Part shown: one piece after another, positions 33,299 to 41,767 of the stretch
How the letters are laid out: each line of letters begins with the position of its first letter
Numbering within the stretch: the stretch's first letter is position 1
Assembly (NCBI GenBank): GCA_028687755.1
Contig: JAQTZL010000006.1
Span: 1-64,000, forward strand
Source of the DNA: Candidatus Nanopelagicales bacterium
GTDB lineage: Bacteria; Actinomycetota; Actinomycetes; S36-B12
Direction: 5' to 3'
DNA length: 64,000 nt
Notes under the pieces: model-generated
The model's database searches: none
What the model saw: the letters and a program-made list of their open reading frames with translations, nothing else
Told to the model about the DNA's origin: nothing
Made by a program: the position numbers and the translations under genes

Positions 33299-35434
33299 AT
33301 GTCCCTGGCTCTCACCGAAGAACACCGCTCACTCGCGGACGTTGCTCGCTCATTGCTCGCCGACAACGGAGGCATCGCGCAGGCTCGCGCAACGCTTGAC
33401 GCGCCAACAGAAGTGCTCCCAGCATTCTGGGCACCTTTCATTGACAACGGCATGTTTGGTCTTCACTTGCCTGAAGAATTCGGCGGCCAAGGCTTTGGCC
33501 TCGAAGAGACCGCCATCGTTGTTGAAGAACTTGGTCGCGTTGTTGCACCAGGTGCCTTCCTTCCAACGGTTGTTGTTTCAGCAACCATCGCTGCTGCAGG
33601 CACCGACGCACAGAAACAAGCATTGCTTCCAGGTTTTGCAGAGGGCACATCTAGTTCAGGTTTCTCGCTGCGCAACAACGTCAGCGTTGCAGGCGGCAAG
33701 GCGAGCGGAACCGCAAAGTCAGTAACTTCTGCTGAACTTTCAACGCACCTTGCATTTGTTGTTGGTAATGACCTCGTCATCGTTCCTGCATCAAATGCAA
33801 CCATCACGCCTAATAAGTCAATTGATGATTCCCGTCGCAATGCCAAGGTTGAACTCAAGGATGCACCTGCAGAAGTCATCGTTGGTGGTGGCGAACTCGC
33901 TCTTCGCATCGGTCGCGTGCTTGCTGCAGCAGAAGCTGCAGGTGGTGCACGTATAACCACAGAACTTGCAACCGAATACGCGAAGATTCGCGAACAGTTC
34001 GGTCGCACAATCTCAACCTTCCAGGCCATCAAGCATCACTGCGCCAATATGTTGATTCAGACAGAGATGGCAACAGCTGCTGCTTGGGATGCCGCTCGTA
34101 CCGTTCTTGATCCAAAGGCTGGCCCAATCGCAGCAGCTGCAGCAGCAGCTCTCGCATTGCCAGCCTTTGAATTCAATGCTCGCAAGAACATTCAGATCCA
34201 CGGCGGTATCGGCTTCACTTGGGAGCACGATGCACATCTGTACTTCAAGCGTGCTGCTGCAACTGCAGTAATTTTCGGAACCTCCGATGATGCTGCAGCT
34301 GACCTCACTGCGTTAAGCGCAAACGGCAACCATCGTGTGTATGCCTTCGATCTACCTGAAGAAGCTGAAAGCTTCCGTGCAGAAGCAAAGGCTGCAGTTG
34401 CTGCCTATCACGCAGCTGCAGATGCTGATAAGCGTCGCGTGCTCTTTGAATCCGGTTACTTGGTTCCTCACTGGGGCAAGCCTTGGGGTCGTCAGGCATC
34501 GGCTGTTGAGCAGATTGTGATCGAAGAAGAGTTCACCGGAATTGATGTTCCTAACCTCGGCATCACCGGCTGGGTTGGTTTGACCTTGTCGCAACTGGCT
34601 ACCGAAGATCAGGTTCAGCGTTGGTTGCGCCCAGCAATGCTCGGTGAAACGGTGTGGTGCCAGCTGTTCTCGGAACCAGGTGCCGGATCAGACGCAGCCG
34701 CTGTTTCAACTAAGGCCGTCAAGGTCGATGGTGGCTGGAAGGTTGATGGCCAAAAGGTCTGGACTTCCGGCGCTCAGTACTGCCAGTTCGGTCTAGCAAC
34801 AGTGCGCACAGATCCAGAGGCACCAAAGCACAAGGGTGTCACCGCAATGGTGATCAAGATGGATGCACCAGGTGTAACCATCCGCCCACTTCGCGAAAAC
34901 AGTGGCGATGAAATGTTCAACGAAGTCTTTTTCGATGGCGTGTTTGTTGCAGATGAAGATGTCGTTGGTGACATCAATAACGGCTGGGCTGTCGCTCGCG
35001 CAACCCTTGGAAACGAGCGAGTGACCATCGGTGGTCAGGCTCGTAACGGTATTGATGCATACGACCTCATCGATCTCTTGCCAGGCGGCGTCAAGGCTGA
35101 TCTTGGTCATGATCGCGAAGTTGGCAAGCAGGTAGCACTCGAGCAGGTCATTCGCTTGATGAACCTTCGCGCTGCAACGCGTGCAGTTATTGGTTCAGGT
35201 CCAGGAGCTGAAGGCAACATCACCAAGGTTCTTGTTTCTGAACTTGCTCAGTCCACGACTGAAGTTGCAATGAAGCTGCTTGAAGATGGTGGCGTCGATG
35301 GTGAAAACGCAGAGATCACCTACCAGTACGTCTTCAATCGTTGCCTCACCATTGCAGGCGGCACTTCAGAAATTAGCCGCAACGTAATCGCTGAACGAAT
35401 CCTTGGAATGCCACGAGATCCACTGATTCGTTGA
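33299..35434 (+). CDS. Fused two-domain acyl-CoA dehydrogenase (FadE34-like)
   Basis: This 711-residue protein contains two complete acyl-CoA dehydrogenase modules. The N-terminal one (about 1-345) has QAIKHHCANM and HGGIGFTWEHDAHLYFKR. The C-terminal one (about 375-711) has LFSEPGAGSDAAA, VDGQKVWTSG and GGTSEISRNVIAERILGMP. This is the single-chain version of the alpha2beta2 enzymes, like mycobacterial FadE34, which acts on steroid side-chain CoA esters. AAAGGA before ATG 33299 supports the start over 33269. The stop overlaps the TTG start of the MFS gene. Two split pairs of the same enzyme type also occur in the window. Confidence 0.93.
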   Translation: MSLALTEEHRSLADVARSLLADNGGIAQARATLDAPTEVLPAFWAPFIDNGMFGLHLPEEFGGQGFGLEETAIVVEELGRVVAPGAFLPTVVVSATIAAAGTDAQKQALLPGFAEGTSSSGFSLRNNVSVAGGKASGTAKSVTSAELSTHLAFVVGNDLVIVPASNATITPNKSIDDSRRNAKVELKDAPAEVIVGGGELALRIGRVLAAAEAAGGARITTELATEYAKIREQFGRTISTFQAIKHHCANMLIQTEMATAAAWDAARTVLDPKAGPIAAAAAAALALPAFEFNARKNIQIHGGIGFTWEHDAHLYFKRAAATAVIFGTSDDAAADLTALSANGNHRVYAFDLPEEAESFRAEAKAAVAAYHAAADADKRRVLFESGYLVPHWGKPWGRQASAVEQIVIEEEFTGIDVPNLGITGWVGLTLSQLATEDQVQRWLRPAMLGETVWCQLFSEPGAGSDAAAVSTKAVKVDGGWKVDGQKVWTSGAQYCQFGLATVRTDPEAPKHKGVTAMVIKMDAPGVTIRPLRENSGDEMFNEVFFDGVFVADEDVVGDINNGWAVARATLGNERVTIGGQARNGIDAYDLIDLLPGGVKADLGHDREVGKQVALEQVIRLMNLRAATRAVIGSGPGAEGNITKVLVSELAQSTTEVAMKLLEDGGVDGENAEITYQYVFNRCLTIAGGTSEISRNVIAERILGMPRDPLIR

Positions 35435-36714
35435 GTTCAGACACAACGGGTTCTACGACTAGCCCGCACCCGCAGCAGATCGGCACCGCTCGATCTGCAT
35501 TGCAGGTGCGGGCTTTTCGCTATGTTTTACTCGGTTCATTCATGTCGCAGATTGGCACATGGATGCAAACCATTGTGCTCGGTGCATTTATTTATGACCG
35601 CACAAAATCGCCACTTGCAGTAGGCATCATTACGTTCGCCCAACTTGGGCCGATGTTGTTCCTGCCCACTGTTGGCGGTTGGATGACTGACCGCTTTGAT
35701 GTACGCAAGTTCATTTTGATCATGCAGACCTGGCAAGTGCTATGTGTATTGACATTGGCATATGTCTTAGCCCGCCCAGAGCTGTACTTCACTGGTGTCT
35801 TTCTTTGCGTCCTTGGCGTGGGCATTGGTAACGCAATGATTGGTCCGGCGTGGGGATCTTCTGTTCCAAGCCTCGTGGGCCCCGAAAACCTCCGTGCAGC
35901 AGTGTCCTTGAACTCAACGCAAATGAATGCGGCACGGGTTATCGGCCCAGCACTTGGCGGCATCCTCTTTCCCATTATTGGGGCTTCAGGTGTGATGCTG
36001 CTTAACGCGGCGAGCTTTGTATTCGTCATGACCGCGGTGTACCTCGTGCGCTTTCCCGCACGCAAACCTGGCACCAATGCCACGTCAGGACTCGGCGGCG
36101 GTCTTGAAATGATGCGCGAAGACCCATTCGTGCGACGCATTATCGTGAGTGTGTTTGCCCTTGCTCTATTCACCTTGACCTTCTTGTATCAACTTCCCAC
36201 GATCGCTGGTCAAAACTTTGGCATCGACGTTGAGTCGTCGGCTTACGGTTGGTTGTATGCGTGTCTCGGTGGTGGTGCGGTGCTTGGCGCAATCGGACTC
36301 AGCACGTTCCTCGTGCGTCGCAATCCATTCAAAGTCATTGGCTCTGGGCTCATTGGAGTGTGCGTCATTCTGGCGATCCTGCTTTTCGTACGACAGGCGC
36401 CATTGGCTTACCCATTGATTTTCGTTCTTGGAATCTCATACCAACTTGTAGTGATTGGCCTCAACGCTTCGGCACAAAGCCACGTACCACTTGAACGACG
36501 TGGCCACCTGATGGGTTTGTGGATGACTGCCCTGGGTGGCACCGTGCCTATCGGCATGTTGCTTGCCGGTGCTGTAGCTCAACGCACCTCAATCACTGTG
36601 GTGATCGGGTATGGCTGCGTTGTCGCTATTTGGGTTACTTGGCGATTGCGCCCTACCAAGATGCGCCAACTTGAAAAAGAAAGCACCCAACTTGGACTGG
36701 CGAGTACTAGCTAG
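35431..36714 (+). CDS. MFS transporter (EntS-like)
   Basis: This 427-residue protein of the major facilitator superfamily has about 12 hydrophobic segments. After a short cytoplasmic tail come FRYVLLGSFMSQIGTWMQ and GGWMTDRFDVRK, the latter a loop 2-3 motif typical of MFS_3/EntS-type exporters. It starts at TTG 35431, overlapping the dehydrogenase stop by four bases (TTGA), so translational coupling is likely. It may export a toxic intermediate or import the substrate; direction cannot be told from sequence. Confidence 0.88.
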   Translation: MSSDTTGSTTSPHPQQIGTARSALQVRAFRYVLLGSFMSQIGTWMQTIVLGAFIYDRTKSPLAVGIITFAQLGPMLFLPTVGGWMTDRFDVRKFILIMQTWQVLCVLTLAYVLARPELYFTGVFLCVLGVGIGNAMIGPAWGSSVPSLVGPENLRAAVSLNSTQMNAARVIGPALGGILFPIIGASGVMLLNAASFVFVMTAVYLVRFPARKPGTNATSGLGGGLEMMREDPFVRRIIVSVFALALFTLTFLYQLPTIAGQNFGIDVESSAYGWLYACLGGGAVLGAIGLSTFLVRRNPFKVIGSGLIGVCVILAILLFVRQAPLAYPLIFVLGISYQLVVIGLNASAQSHVPLERRGHLMGLWMTALGGTVPIGMLLAGAVAQRTSITVVIGYGCVVAIWVTWRLRPTKMRQLEKESTQLGLASTS

Positions 36715-36752
36715 TCTTGTCTTAGAAGCACTCGGTTATGAGAGGACCTGCC

Positions 36753-37793
36753 ATGCGTTTGTCGTACACCCTTGATTACACCAAAGATGTTGTTGCGCTC
36801 ACGCCGACAATTTTGGATCTTGAACAAGCGGGTCTAGATCTCCTTTGGTTACAAGAGGCCTACAGCTTCGATGCAGTTTCAGCGATTGGCTATCTCGCTG
36901 CGAAGACCAGCACGATCGGCCTTGGCACCGCGATCTTGAATGTGTACAGCCGTACGCCAGGTGTGTTGGGCATGACCGCAGCAGGCTGTGACCATCTCAG
37001 TGGCGGTCGTTTCCATCTTGGCCTTGGTGCATCAGGCCCACAGGTCGTTGAAGGCTTCCACGGCATGGCGTACTCCAAGCCACTAACTCGAACCAAAGAA
37101 GTAGTCGACATTGTTCGCAAGGTTGTTGGGCGCGAGGTTGTTGAGTACTCCGGTGACACCGTGAGTGTTCCGCTGACTAAGGAAGCCGGCGGCACAGGTT
37201 TAGGTAAGCCGCTCAAGCTCATCAACAAGCCAGACCGCTCAATTGTGCCGATCTACCTCGCCGCTCTTGGGGATAAGTCAGTAGAAACCGCAGCCGAAAT
37301 TGCTGAAGGTTGGCTGCCCTTCTTCTGGGTCCCAGAAAAAGCACAACAGGTATTTGGAGCCGCTTTGGCACCAGGCCTAGCCAAGCGCTCACCAGAACTC
37401 GGTTCCTTAGACATCGTTGCAAATACCACCGTGGCTATTGGCGACAATCTTGATCGTGACGCCCTGCTCGCGGGTATGCGCAATCACATTGCCCTGTATG
37501 TCGGTGGCATGGGTGCTCGCAATGCCAACTTCTACAACGATCTGGCCCAACGCATGGGTTGGGTGGATGAGGCGCTGGCCATTCAGGAGTTCTTCCTCAC
37601 TGGTAAGCGTGAAGAGGCAGCTGCAGCTGTTCCACAGGCTTGGCTTGATCAGGCAACCTTGGTGGGTCCAGCCTCCTTTGTTGCTGAACGCCTGGCTGCT
37701 TACAAGGAATCTGGTGTCACCAGCTTGGACATTACGATTCCAGCGGGTGTGGATCCAGTTGCAACAGTCGAGCAACTTCGTTCTTTGATGTAG
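36753..37793 (+). CDS. Luciferase-like monooxygenase, probably F420-dependent
   Basis: This 346-residue TIM-barrel protein of the luciferase-like (LLM) group starts MRLSYTLDYTKDV and has LWLQEAYSFDAVSAIGYLA, TIGLGTAILNVYSRTPG and GRFHLGLGASGPQVVEG, a set common in F420-dependent reductases or dehydrogenases of actinobacteria. The in-frame ATG at 36738 lies inside the sequence GAGAGGA that serves as ribosome binding site for ATG 36753, so the latter is preferred. Cofactor assignment (F420 versus FMN) is inferred from family resemblance. A terminator follows. Confidence 0.88.
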   Translation: MRLSYTLDYTKDVVALTPTILDLEQAGLDLLWLQEAYSFDAVSAIGYLAAKTSTIGLGTAILNVYSRTPGVLGMTAAGCDHLSGGRFHLGLGASGPQVVEGFHGMAYSKPLTRTKEVVDIVRKVVGREVVEYSGDTVSVPLTKEAGGTGLGKPLKLINKPDRSIVPIYLAALGDKSVETAAEIAEGWLPFFWVPEKAQQVFGAALAPGLAKRSPELGSLDIVANTTVAIGDNLDRDALLAGMRNHIALYVGGMGARNANFYNDLAQRMGWVDEALAIQEFFLTGKREEAAAAVPQAWLDQATLVGPASFVAERLAAYKESGVTSLDITIPAGVDPVATVEQLRSLM

Positions 37794-37802
37794 CAATTGG
37801 GC

Positions 37803-37828
37803 AAAGTGCCCTACGCGAAGGGCATTTT
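37803..37828 (+). terminator. Intrinsic terminator after the LLM gene
   Basis: A 10-bp stem with one G-U pair (37803-37812 with 37819-37828) has a six-base loop and ends in TTTTCT. It lies 10 bp after the stop. Confidence 0.75.
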
Positions 37829-37873
37829 CTGCCTAAGTTCTTCCTATACGAACACGTTTCCCAAGGAGGAGCT

Positions 37874-38260
37874 TTGCCGATTCCGATCGTTAATTACTTG
37901 GCACTCGAGCCGCAGCCACATTTGGTTGCGCAACAGTGCATGGCCTGCAAGGCAAAGGTATTTGGTCGCCATAACGCGTGCCCAAATTGCTTCGCCCTTG
38001 ACTTCACCGAGGTCGACATTCCGACTACTGGGATCTTGAAGACCTTCACCATCGTGCATCACGATGCCAAGGGTGTTCCTGTTCCGTACTGCGCGGGTGT
38101 GATCGACTGCGGCGGCATGACAGTGATGGGCAACATCATCGGTGTCGATCCAGATCCAGAAATCATCACACGAGGCATGGAAGTGCAGCTCAAGACATAT
38201 TCACTCGGTCAAGACGCTGAAGGCGTCGAGGCCATTGGCTTCGGCTTCGAGCCGGTTTAA
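37874..38260 (+). CDS. DUF35 zinc-ribbon/OB-fold protein (pair 2)
   Basis: This 128-residue protein has zinc-ribbon cysteines 22, 25, 36 and 39 (CMACK and CPNC) and an OB-fold with GILKTFTIVHHDAKG and GMTVMGNIIGVDPD. The start is TTG at 37874, with the strong ribosome binding site AAGGAGGA four to ten bases upstream. It is 18 bp from the SCP2-type thiolase gene that follows, the usual DUF35 partner. It should present the acyl-CoA to, or stabilise, that thiolase. Confidence 0.9.
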   Translation: MPIPIVNYLALEPQPHLVAQQCMACKAKVFGRHNACPNCFALDFTEVDIPTTGILKTFTIVHHDAKGVPVPYCAGVIDCGGMTVMGNIIGVDPDPEIITRGMEVQLKTYSLGQDAEGVEAIGFGFEPV

Positions 38261-38278
38261 GAAGACGAGGAACATTCA

Positions 38279-39475
38279 ATGACTGAAAACGTTTGGATTC
38301 TCGGAATCCACATGACACCGTTCGGCAAGCGTGCCGACAAAGATGTACTCGATCTTGCTGCCGAAGCAGCGCTGGCTGCATTGAAGGATGCTGGCGTGAC
38401 CATGCGCGACATGCAAGTCATGGGCTACGGGAACCTGCGCGGACAAACCAGTGGACAAAGCCTGCAAAAGCAGATCGGCCAAACCGGTATTCCTTCGTAC
38501 AACGTCTCAAACGCATGTGCAACAGGATCAACCGCCATGCGCGCAGTGATGATGTCCATCAAGTCTGGCGAATCAGACATGGGTATTGCTGTGGGTGTTG
38601 AAAAGCTTTACGGAGCAGGCCTACTCACCGGCAATGATGTCGGTAGCGGTCCAGAAACATGGACACCTAAGGGTCGTAATGGCGCCATCAAGAATCTCGA
38701 TGGCTACATCGGTACAAGTGGCATGGCTGGTTTGTTTGCTCAAATTGGTATGGCCTATAACAACAGTGATCCACGCGCAGATTTCGAACTCTTCGCACGC
38801 ATTGCTGAAAAGAGTCATTCACATTCAACACTGAATCCGAATGCGGCCTACCAAAACAAGATGTCACTTGAGCAGATCATGAACGATCCAATGATTGCCT
38901 ACCCACACACGCGTTCTATGTGTTCGGCGAACTGCGATGGCGCTGCAGCAGCTGTACTCGTCAGTGAGTCGAAGTTGCGTACGTTGTCCCTTGAACAGCA
39001 ACGCCGCGCAGTGAAGATCAGCGCTTCGGTGTTGGCATCAGATCCTTGGACCGAATCTGCTCAGGAATTTCCTGATGTCAGCACCGTGACTCGCAATGCC
39101 GCGATCAAGGCGTATGAGCTGGCCGGTGTTGGCCCCCAGGATATGAACCTTGTGGAATTGCATGACTGCTTTGCAGCTGCTGAATTAGTCCACTACGACA
39201 ACTTGCAGTTGTGTGAACCGGGTGGCGCTATTGATTTCTTCAATTCAGGGGCAACCTGGCGTGATGGCAAGACGCCCGTGAATGTTTCTGGTGGTCTGCA
39301 ATCAAAGGGGCACCCAATTGCAGCAACCGGTATTGCCAATATCTGGGAAGTTGCTACCCACTTACGCAATGAAGCTGGCGCACGCCAGATCGAAGGCGCA
39401 AAAGTTGGTATGGCACACGTGATCGGCTTGGGATCCTCCTGCACTGTTCACATCTTGGAAAAGAGCAGCCTCTAA
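38279..39475 (+). CDS. SCP2-type thiolase (pair 2)
   Basis: This 398-residue thiolase of the SCPx/lipid-transfer type keeps a candidate nucleophile in NVSNACATGSTAMRA near residue 80, HDCFAAAEL near residue 300 and GGLQSKGHPIAATG (catalytic His). It is therefore likely a true thiolase, unlike the cysteine-less partners in pairs 1 and 3. It cleaves 3-oxoacyl-CoA, possibly branched or side-chain substrates. It follows its DUF35 partner. Its stop overlaps the convergent Nudix gene by four bases. Confidence 0.92.
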   Translation: MTENVWILGIHMTPFGKRADKDVLDLAAEAALAALKDAGVTMRDMQVMGYGNLRGQTSGQSLQKQIGQTGIPSYNVSNACATGSTAMRAVMMSIKSGESDMGIAVGVEKLYGAGLLTGNDVGSGPETWTPKGRNGAIKNLDGYIGTSGMAGLFAQIGMAYNNSDPRADFELFARIAEKSHSHSTLNPNAAYQNKMSLEQIMNDPMIAYPHTRSMCSANCDGAAAAVLVSESKLRTLSLEQQRRAVKISASVLASDPWTESAQEFPDVSTVTRNAAIKAYELAGVGPQDMNLVELHDCFAAAELVHYDNLQLCEPGGAIDFFNSGATWRDGKTPVNVSGGLQSKGHPIAATGIANIWEVATHLRNEAGARQIEGAKVGMAHVIGLGSSCTVHILEKSSL

Positions 39476-40134
39476 AGAATCCGCTCAAACACCCAAGGCC
39501 GGTCCCCCATATAGAGGCGGTGCCGGCCTTGGGTGTTTTCGGAGTCCGGATATTCACTGTCGCCAGCCCACACAAGCATCATGCCTTCATCAGTTTTCAC
39601 ACCATGACTGGTGTACACAGGAGGTTCTTCAACCGCCGCGGCTATCGCAAGGATGTCATCCACGCTCGTGGCTGCAGCCAGACCTTGAATGGTCACGAAG
39701 GTCGGTGGCATCAAATCAATTTCACCTCGCTGATGCAATGCAATAGCTTCTTGTGGGGATACCCACACATGCTCAACAAGTTCGGTCTCTGGAAGTTCAA
39801 CGAGTGAATTCGCTGGAACGACGCCCACAAAGAACCAAGTGTGAAAGCGCACCGGTGCCTGAATGGGGGGAAGCCATACGGCGAAGTGGTGGAGTTCTGA
39901 CGGCTCAATGTGGAGTCCCGTTTCCTCCATCGCTTCCCGCGCTGCAGTGCGGCGAGCGACATCGACTTCCTCGTCGTCATCGCTGAGCACGTCATCCACT
40001 TCAACGCGCCCGCCTGGAAATACCCAGGCGTTTGCAAAAGCACCGTGTTGTGGGCGCTTCAACAACAGAAGTTCAGCGCCATCATTGCTTTCCCGAAGGA
40101 GGACAACAGTTGCCGCTGCTTGTAAATCAGCCAT
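39472..40134 (-). CDS. Nudix hydrolase (NUDT19-like)
   Basis: This 220-residue Nudix protein has GAFANAWVFPGGRVE and, after an acidic insertion (DDDEEVDV), REAMEETGLHI. The Nudix box is thus interrupted by a longer loop, as in NUDT19/NUDT7-like proteins, some of which are coenzyme A or acyl-CoA diphosphatases. Given the context, a CoA-pool role is plausible but inferred. It is the last gene of the long minus-strand series. The terminator of the convergent thiolase gene lies inside its 3' coding end. Confidence 0.88.
   Translation of the reverse strand: MADLQAAATVVLLRESNDGAELLLLKRPQHGAFANAWVFPGGRVEVDDVLSDDDEEVDVARRTAAREAMEETGLHIEPSELHHFAVWLPPIQAPVRFHTWFFVGVVPANSLVELPETELVEHVWVSPQEAIALHQRGEIDLMPPTFVTIQGLAAATSVDDILAIAAAVEEPPVYTSHGVKTDEGMMLVWAGDSEYPDSENTQGRHRLYMGDRPWVFERIL
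39487..39538 (+). terminator. Terminator hairpin within the Nudix coding end
   Basis: A perfect 16-bp stem (39487-39502 with 39523-39538, core ACACCCAAGGCCGG) has a 20-base loop and ends in TTTTC on the plus strand. It lies just after the thiolase stop and inside the last codons of the convergent Nudix gene. Confidence 0.7.
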
Positions 40135-40148
40135 GTAAAAACTTTCAG

Positions 40149-40901
40149 TTAGCTGGAGAGCGATGCTCCACCGCTCACCCGGAAGGTTTCCCCGGTGATG
40201 AAACTTGCCTTATCGGAAATCAAAAACATCATCATGTTGACGATGTCTGCTACTTCACCTTGACGATGGATGTACTGCATTTGATTGATGATCATCGACA
40301 CCATGTCAGCAGGAAGATCTGCCATCGCGCTGTCAGTTGCCATCAATCCGGGTGAGATGGCGTTGACTCGCACACCTGCATCAGCGAATTCTTTGGCGAA
40401 GGCCATCGTGAGTCCACGAACTGCCATCTTTGACACACCATATGGCGAGGTCGCCATGTTGCCTGCCATAGAAGAAATATTGATGATGTTGCCGCCACCG
40501 CGACTCTTCATCGAGTCAATCGCTGCGCACGAGCAGTTCACAATTCCCATAACGTTCACGTCAAAGAGTGCTCGTACGTCATCGCGAGTCAACGTAGTGA
40601 AGGGCAGGTTGTATTTCGTTAAGTGCAGGCCGGCGTTGTTGATCAAAATATCAATCCCGCCAAATTCTGCTACCGCTTTTGCTACCGCTGAGTTGACTGC
40701 ATCTTCATTTGCAACATCGCAATCAACTGCTATTGCCTTGATTCCTTGGGCCTGAAGTTTTGCTACGGCATCATTTGCGCCTTGCACATTGATTTCAGCA
40801 ATCACAACTGAAGCGCCTTCGCGCCCAAGCGTTTCCGCGAATGCGTAGCCAAAGCCCATTGCGCCACCGGTAATAAAGGCAACCTTGCCGTTCAAGCTCA
40901 T
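40149..40901 (-). CDS. Short-chain dehydrogenase/reductase
   Basis: This 250-residue classical SDR has TGGAMGFGYAFAE near residue 11, IAEINVQG (an acidic residue favouring NAD), NNAG, Ser in NISSMAG and Tyr/Lys in PYGVSKMAV. It ends TGETFRVSGGASLSS. It may oxidise a 3-hydroxyacyl-CoA or an alcohol intermediate. It lies 33 bp from the gene upstream and 14 bp from the Nudix gene downstream, so it belongs to one minus-strand transcript. Confidence 0.9.
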   Translation of the reverse strand: MSLNGKVAFITGGAMGFGYAFAETLGREGASVVIAEINVQGANDAVAKLQAQGIKAIAVDCDVANEDAVNSAVAKAVAEFGGIDILINNAGLHLTKYNLPFTTLTRDDVRALFDVNVMGIVNCSCAAIDSMKSRGGGNIINISSMAGNMATSPYGVSKMAVRGLTMAFAKEFADAGVRVNAISPGLMATDSAMADLPADMVSMIINQMQYIHRQGEVADIVNMMMFLISDKASFITGETFRVSGGASLSS

Positions 40902-40934
40902 GGAGTTCCTCTCGACGAAGACCCCATCGTCTCG

Positions 40935-41753
40935 CTATTTCGTAGCAGTTTCCATCGATTTCACAAATTGCTCAGCTGCCTGCAAGACCAATGGATCTGA
41001 TGCGACTAGCGAGCGCAAAATGCTCACGTCTTTTGTCAGAGCTGGTTTTGCCGCACCAGATGCGATGACCTCGACGGATCCGGCCCCCCGGAACATGTCA
41101 ACCGCAAAACTCTTGCCCGAGCTGGAAGAAATTGCCTGCATCAATGCTTGCGGATCAATCGACAACTCTGATGCAAGCTGAACAACTGATTCAACAATTG
41201 CTAACTGGGCAGTAAACACCGCGTTATTCATCAGCTTGGTTTTTTGACCGGCGCCAATATCACCGAGATGAATGACGCAAGTAGCAAGAACATCGGTGAG
41301 TGGCTTGGCTTGCTCGAGATCCTCGGAACTGCCGCCGGCCATGATCGTGAGTTCCCCCAATTCTGCACCATTTGGCCCACCACTCACAGGAGCATCAATC
41401 ACTTTGATGCCGTGCGCCTTAGCCCGAGCAGCAAAATCAACGATGAACGTCGGCGGGACTGTGCTGTGCACCAAAACAACGCAGCCAGGTGCCAAGCCTT
41501 CGACCAAACCTTGTGCACCAAACATCACTTCTTCGACGGCAGCATCATCAAAGACCACAATGCTGACGAGATCCGATTGTGCACCAAGTTCAGCTGGTGT
41601 TTGGGCACGTTGGACCGAAGAAGGAAATTCTTCAAGCACTTCTGGTCGACGAGCCCATACCGTCAGCGGTAGTCCACTTCGTGATAGGTGAATCGCCATT
41701 GGTTTCCCAATGCTGCCCAATCCGATGAATCCAATACGTGCTGATTGAACCAT
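40935..41753 (-). CDS. 3-hydroxyisobutyrate dehydrogenase-like oxidoreductase
   Basis: This 272-residue beta-hydroxyacid dehydrogenase has the N-terminal cofactor motif GFIGLGSIGKPMA near residue 8, the substrate signature DAPVSGGPNGAELGELTIMAGG and the catalytic Lys in GAGQKTKLMNN near residue 170. It oxidises 3-hydroxyacids such as 3-hydroxyisobutyrate or related semialdehyde precursors. It lies 14 bp after the thiolase-like gene, which fits processing of a released small fragment. Confidence 0.92.
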   Translation of the reverse strand: MVQSARIGFIGLGSIGKPMAIHLSRSGLPLTVWARRPEVLEEFPSSVQRAQTPAELGAQSDLVSIVVFDDAAVEEVMFGAQGLVEGLAPGCVVLVHSTVPPTFIVDFAARAKAHGIKVIDAPVSGGPNGAELGELTIMAGGSSEDLEQAKPLTDVLATCVIHLGDIGAGQKTKLMNNAVFTAQLAIVESVVQLASELSIDPQALMQAISSSSGKSFAVDMFRGAGSVEVIASGAAKPALTKDVSILRSLVASDPLVLQAAEQFVKSMETATK

Positions 41754-41767
41754 CGGAACTCCTTGAA

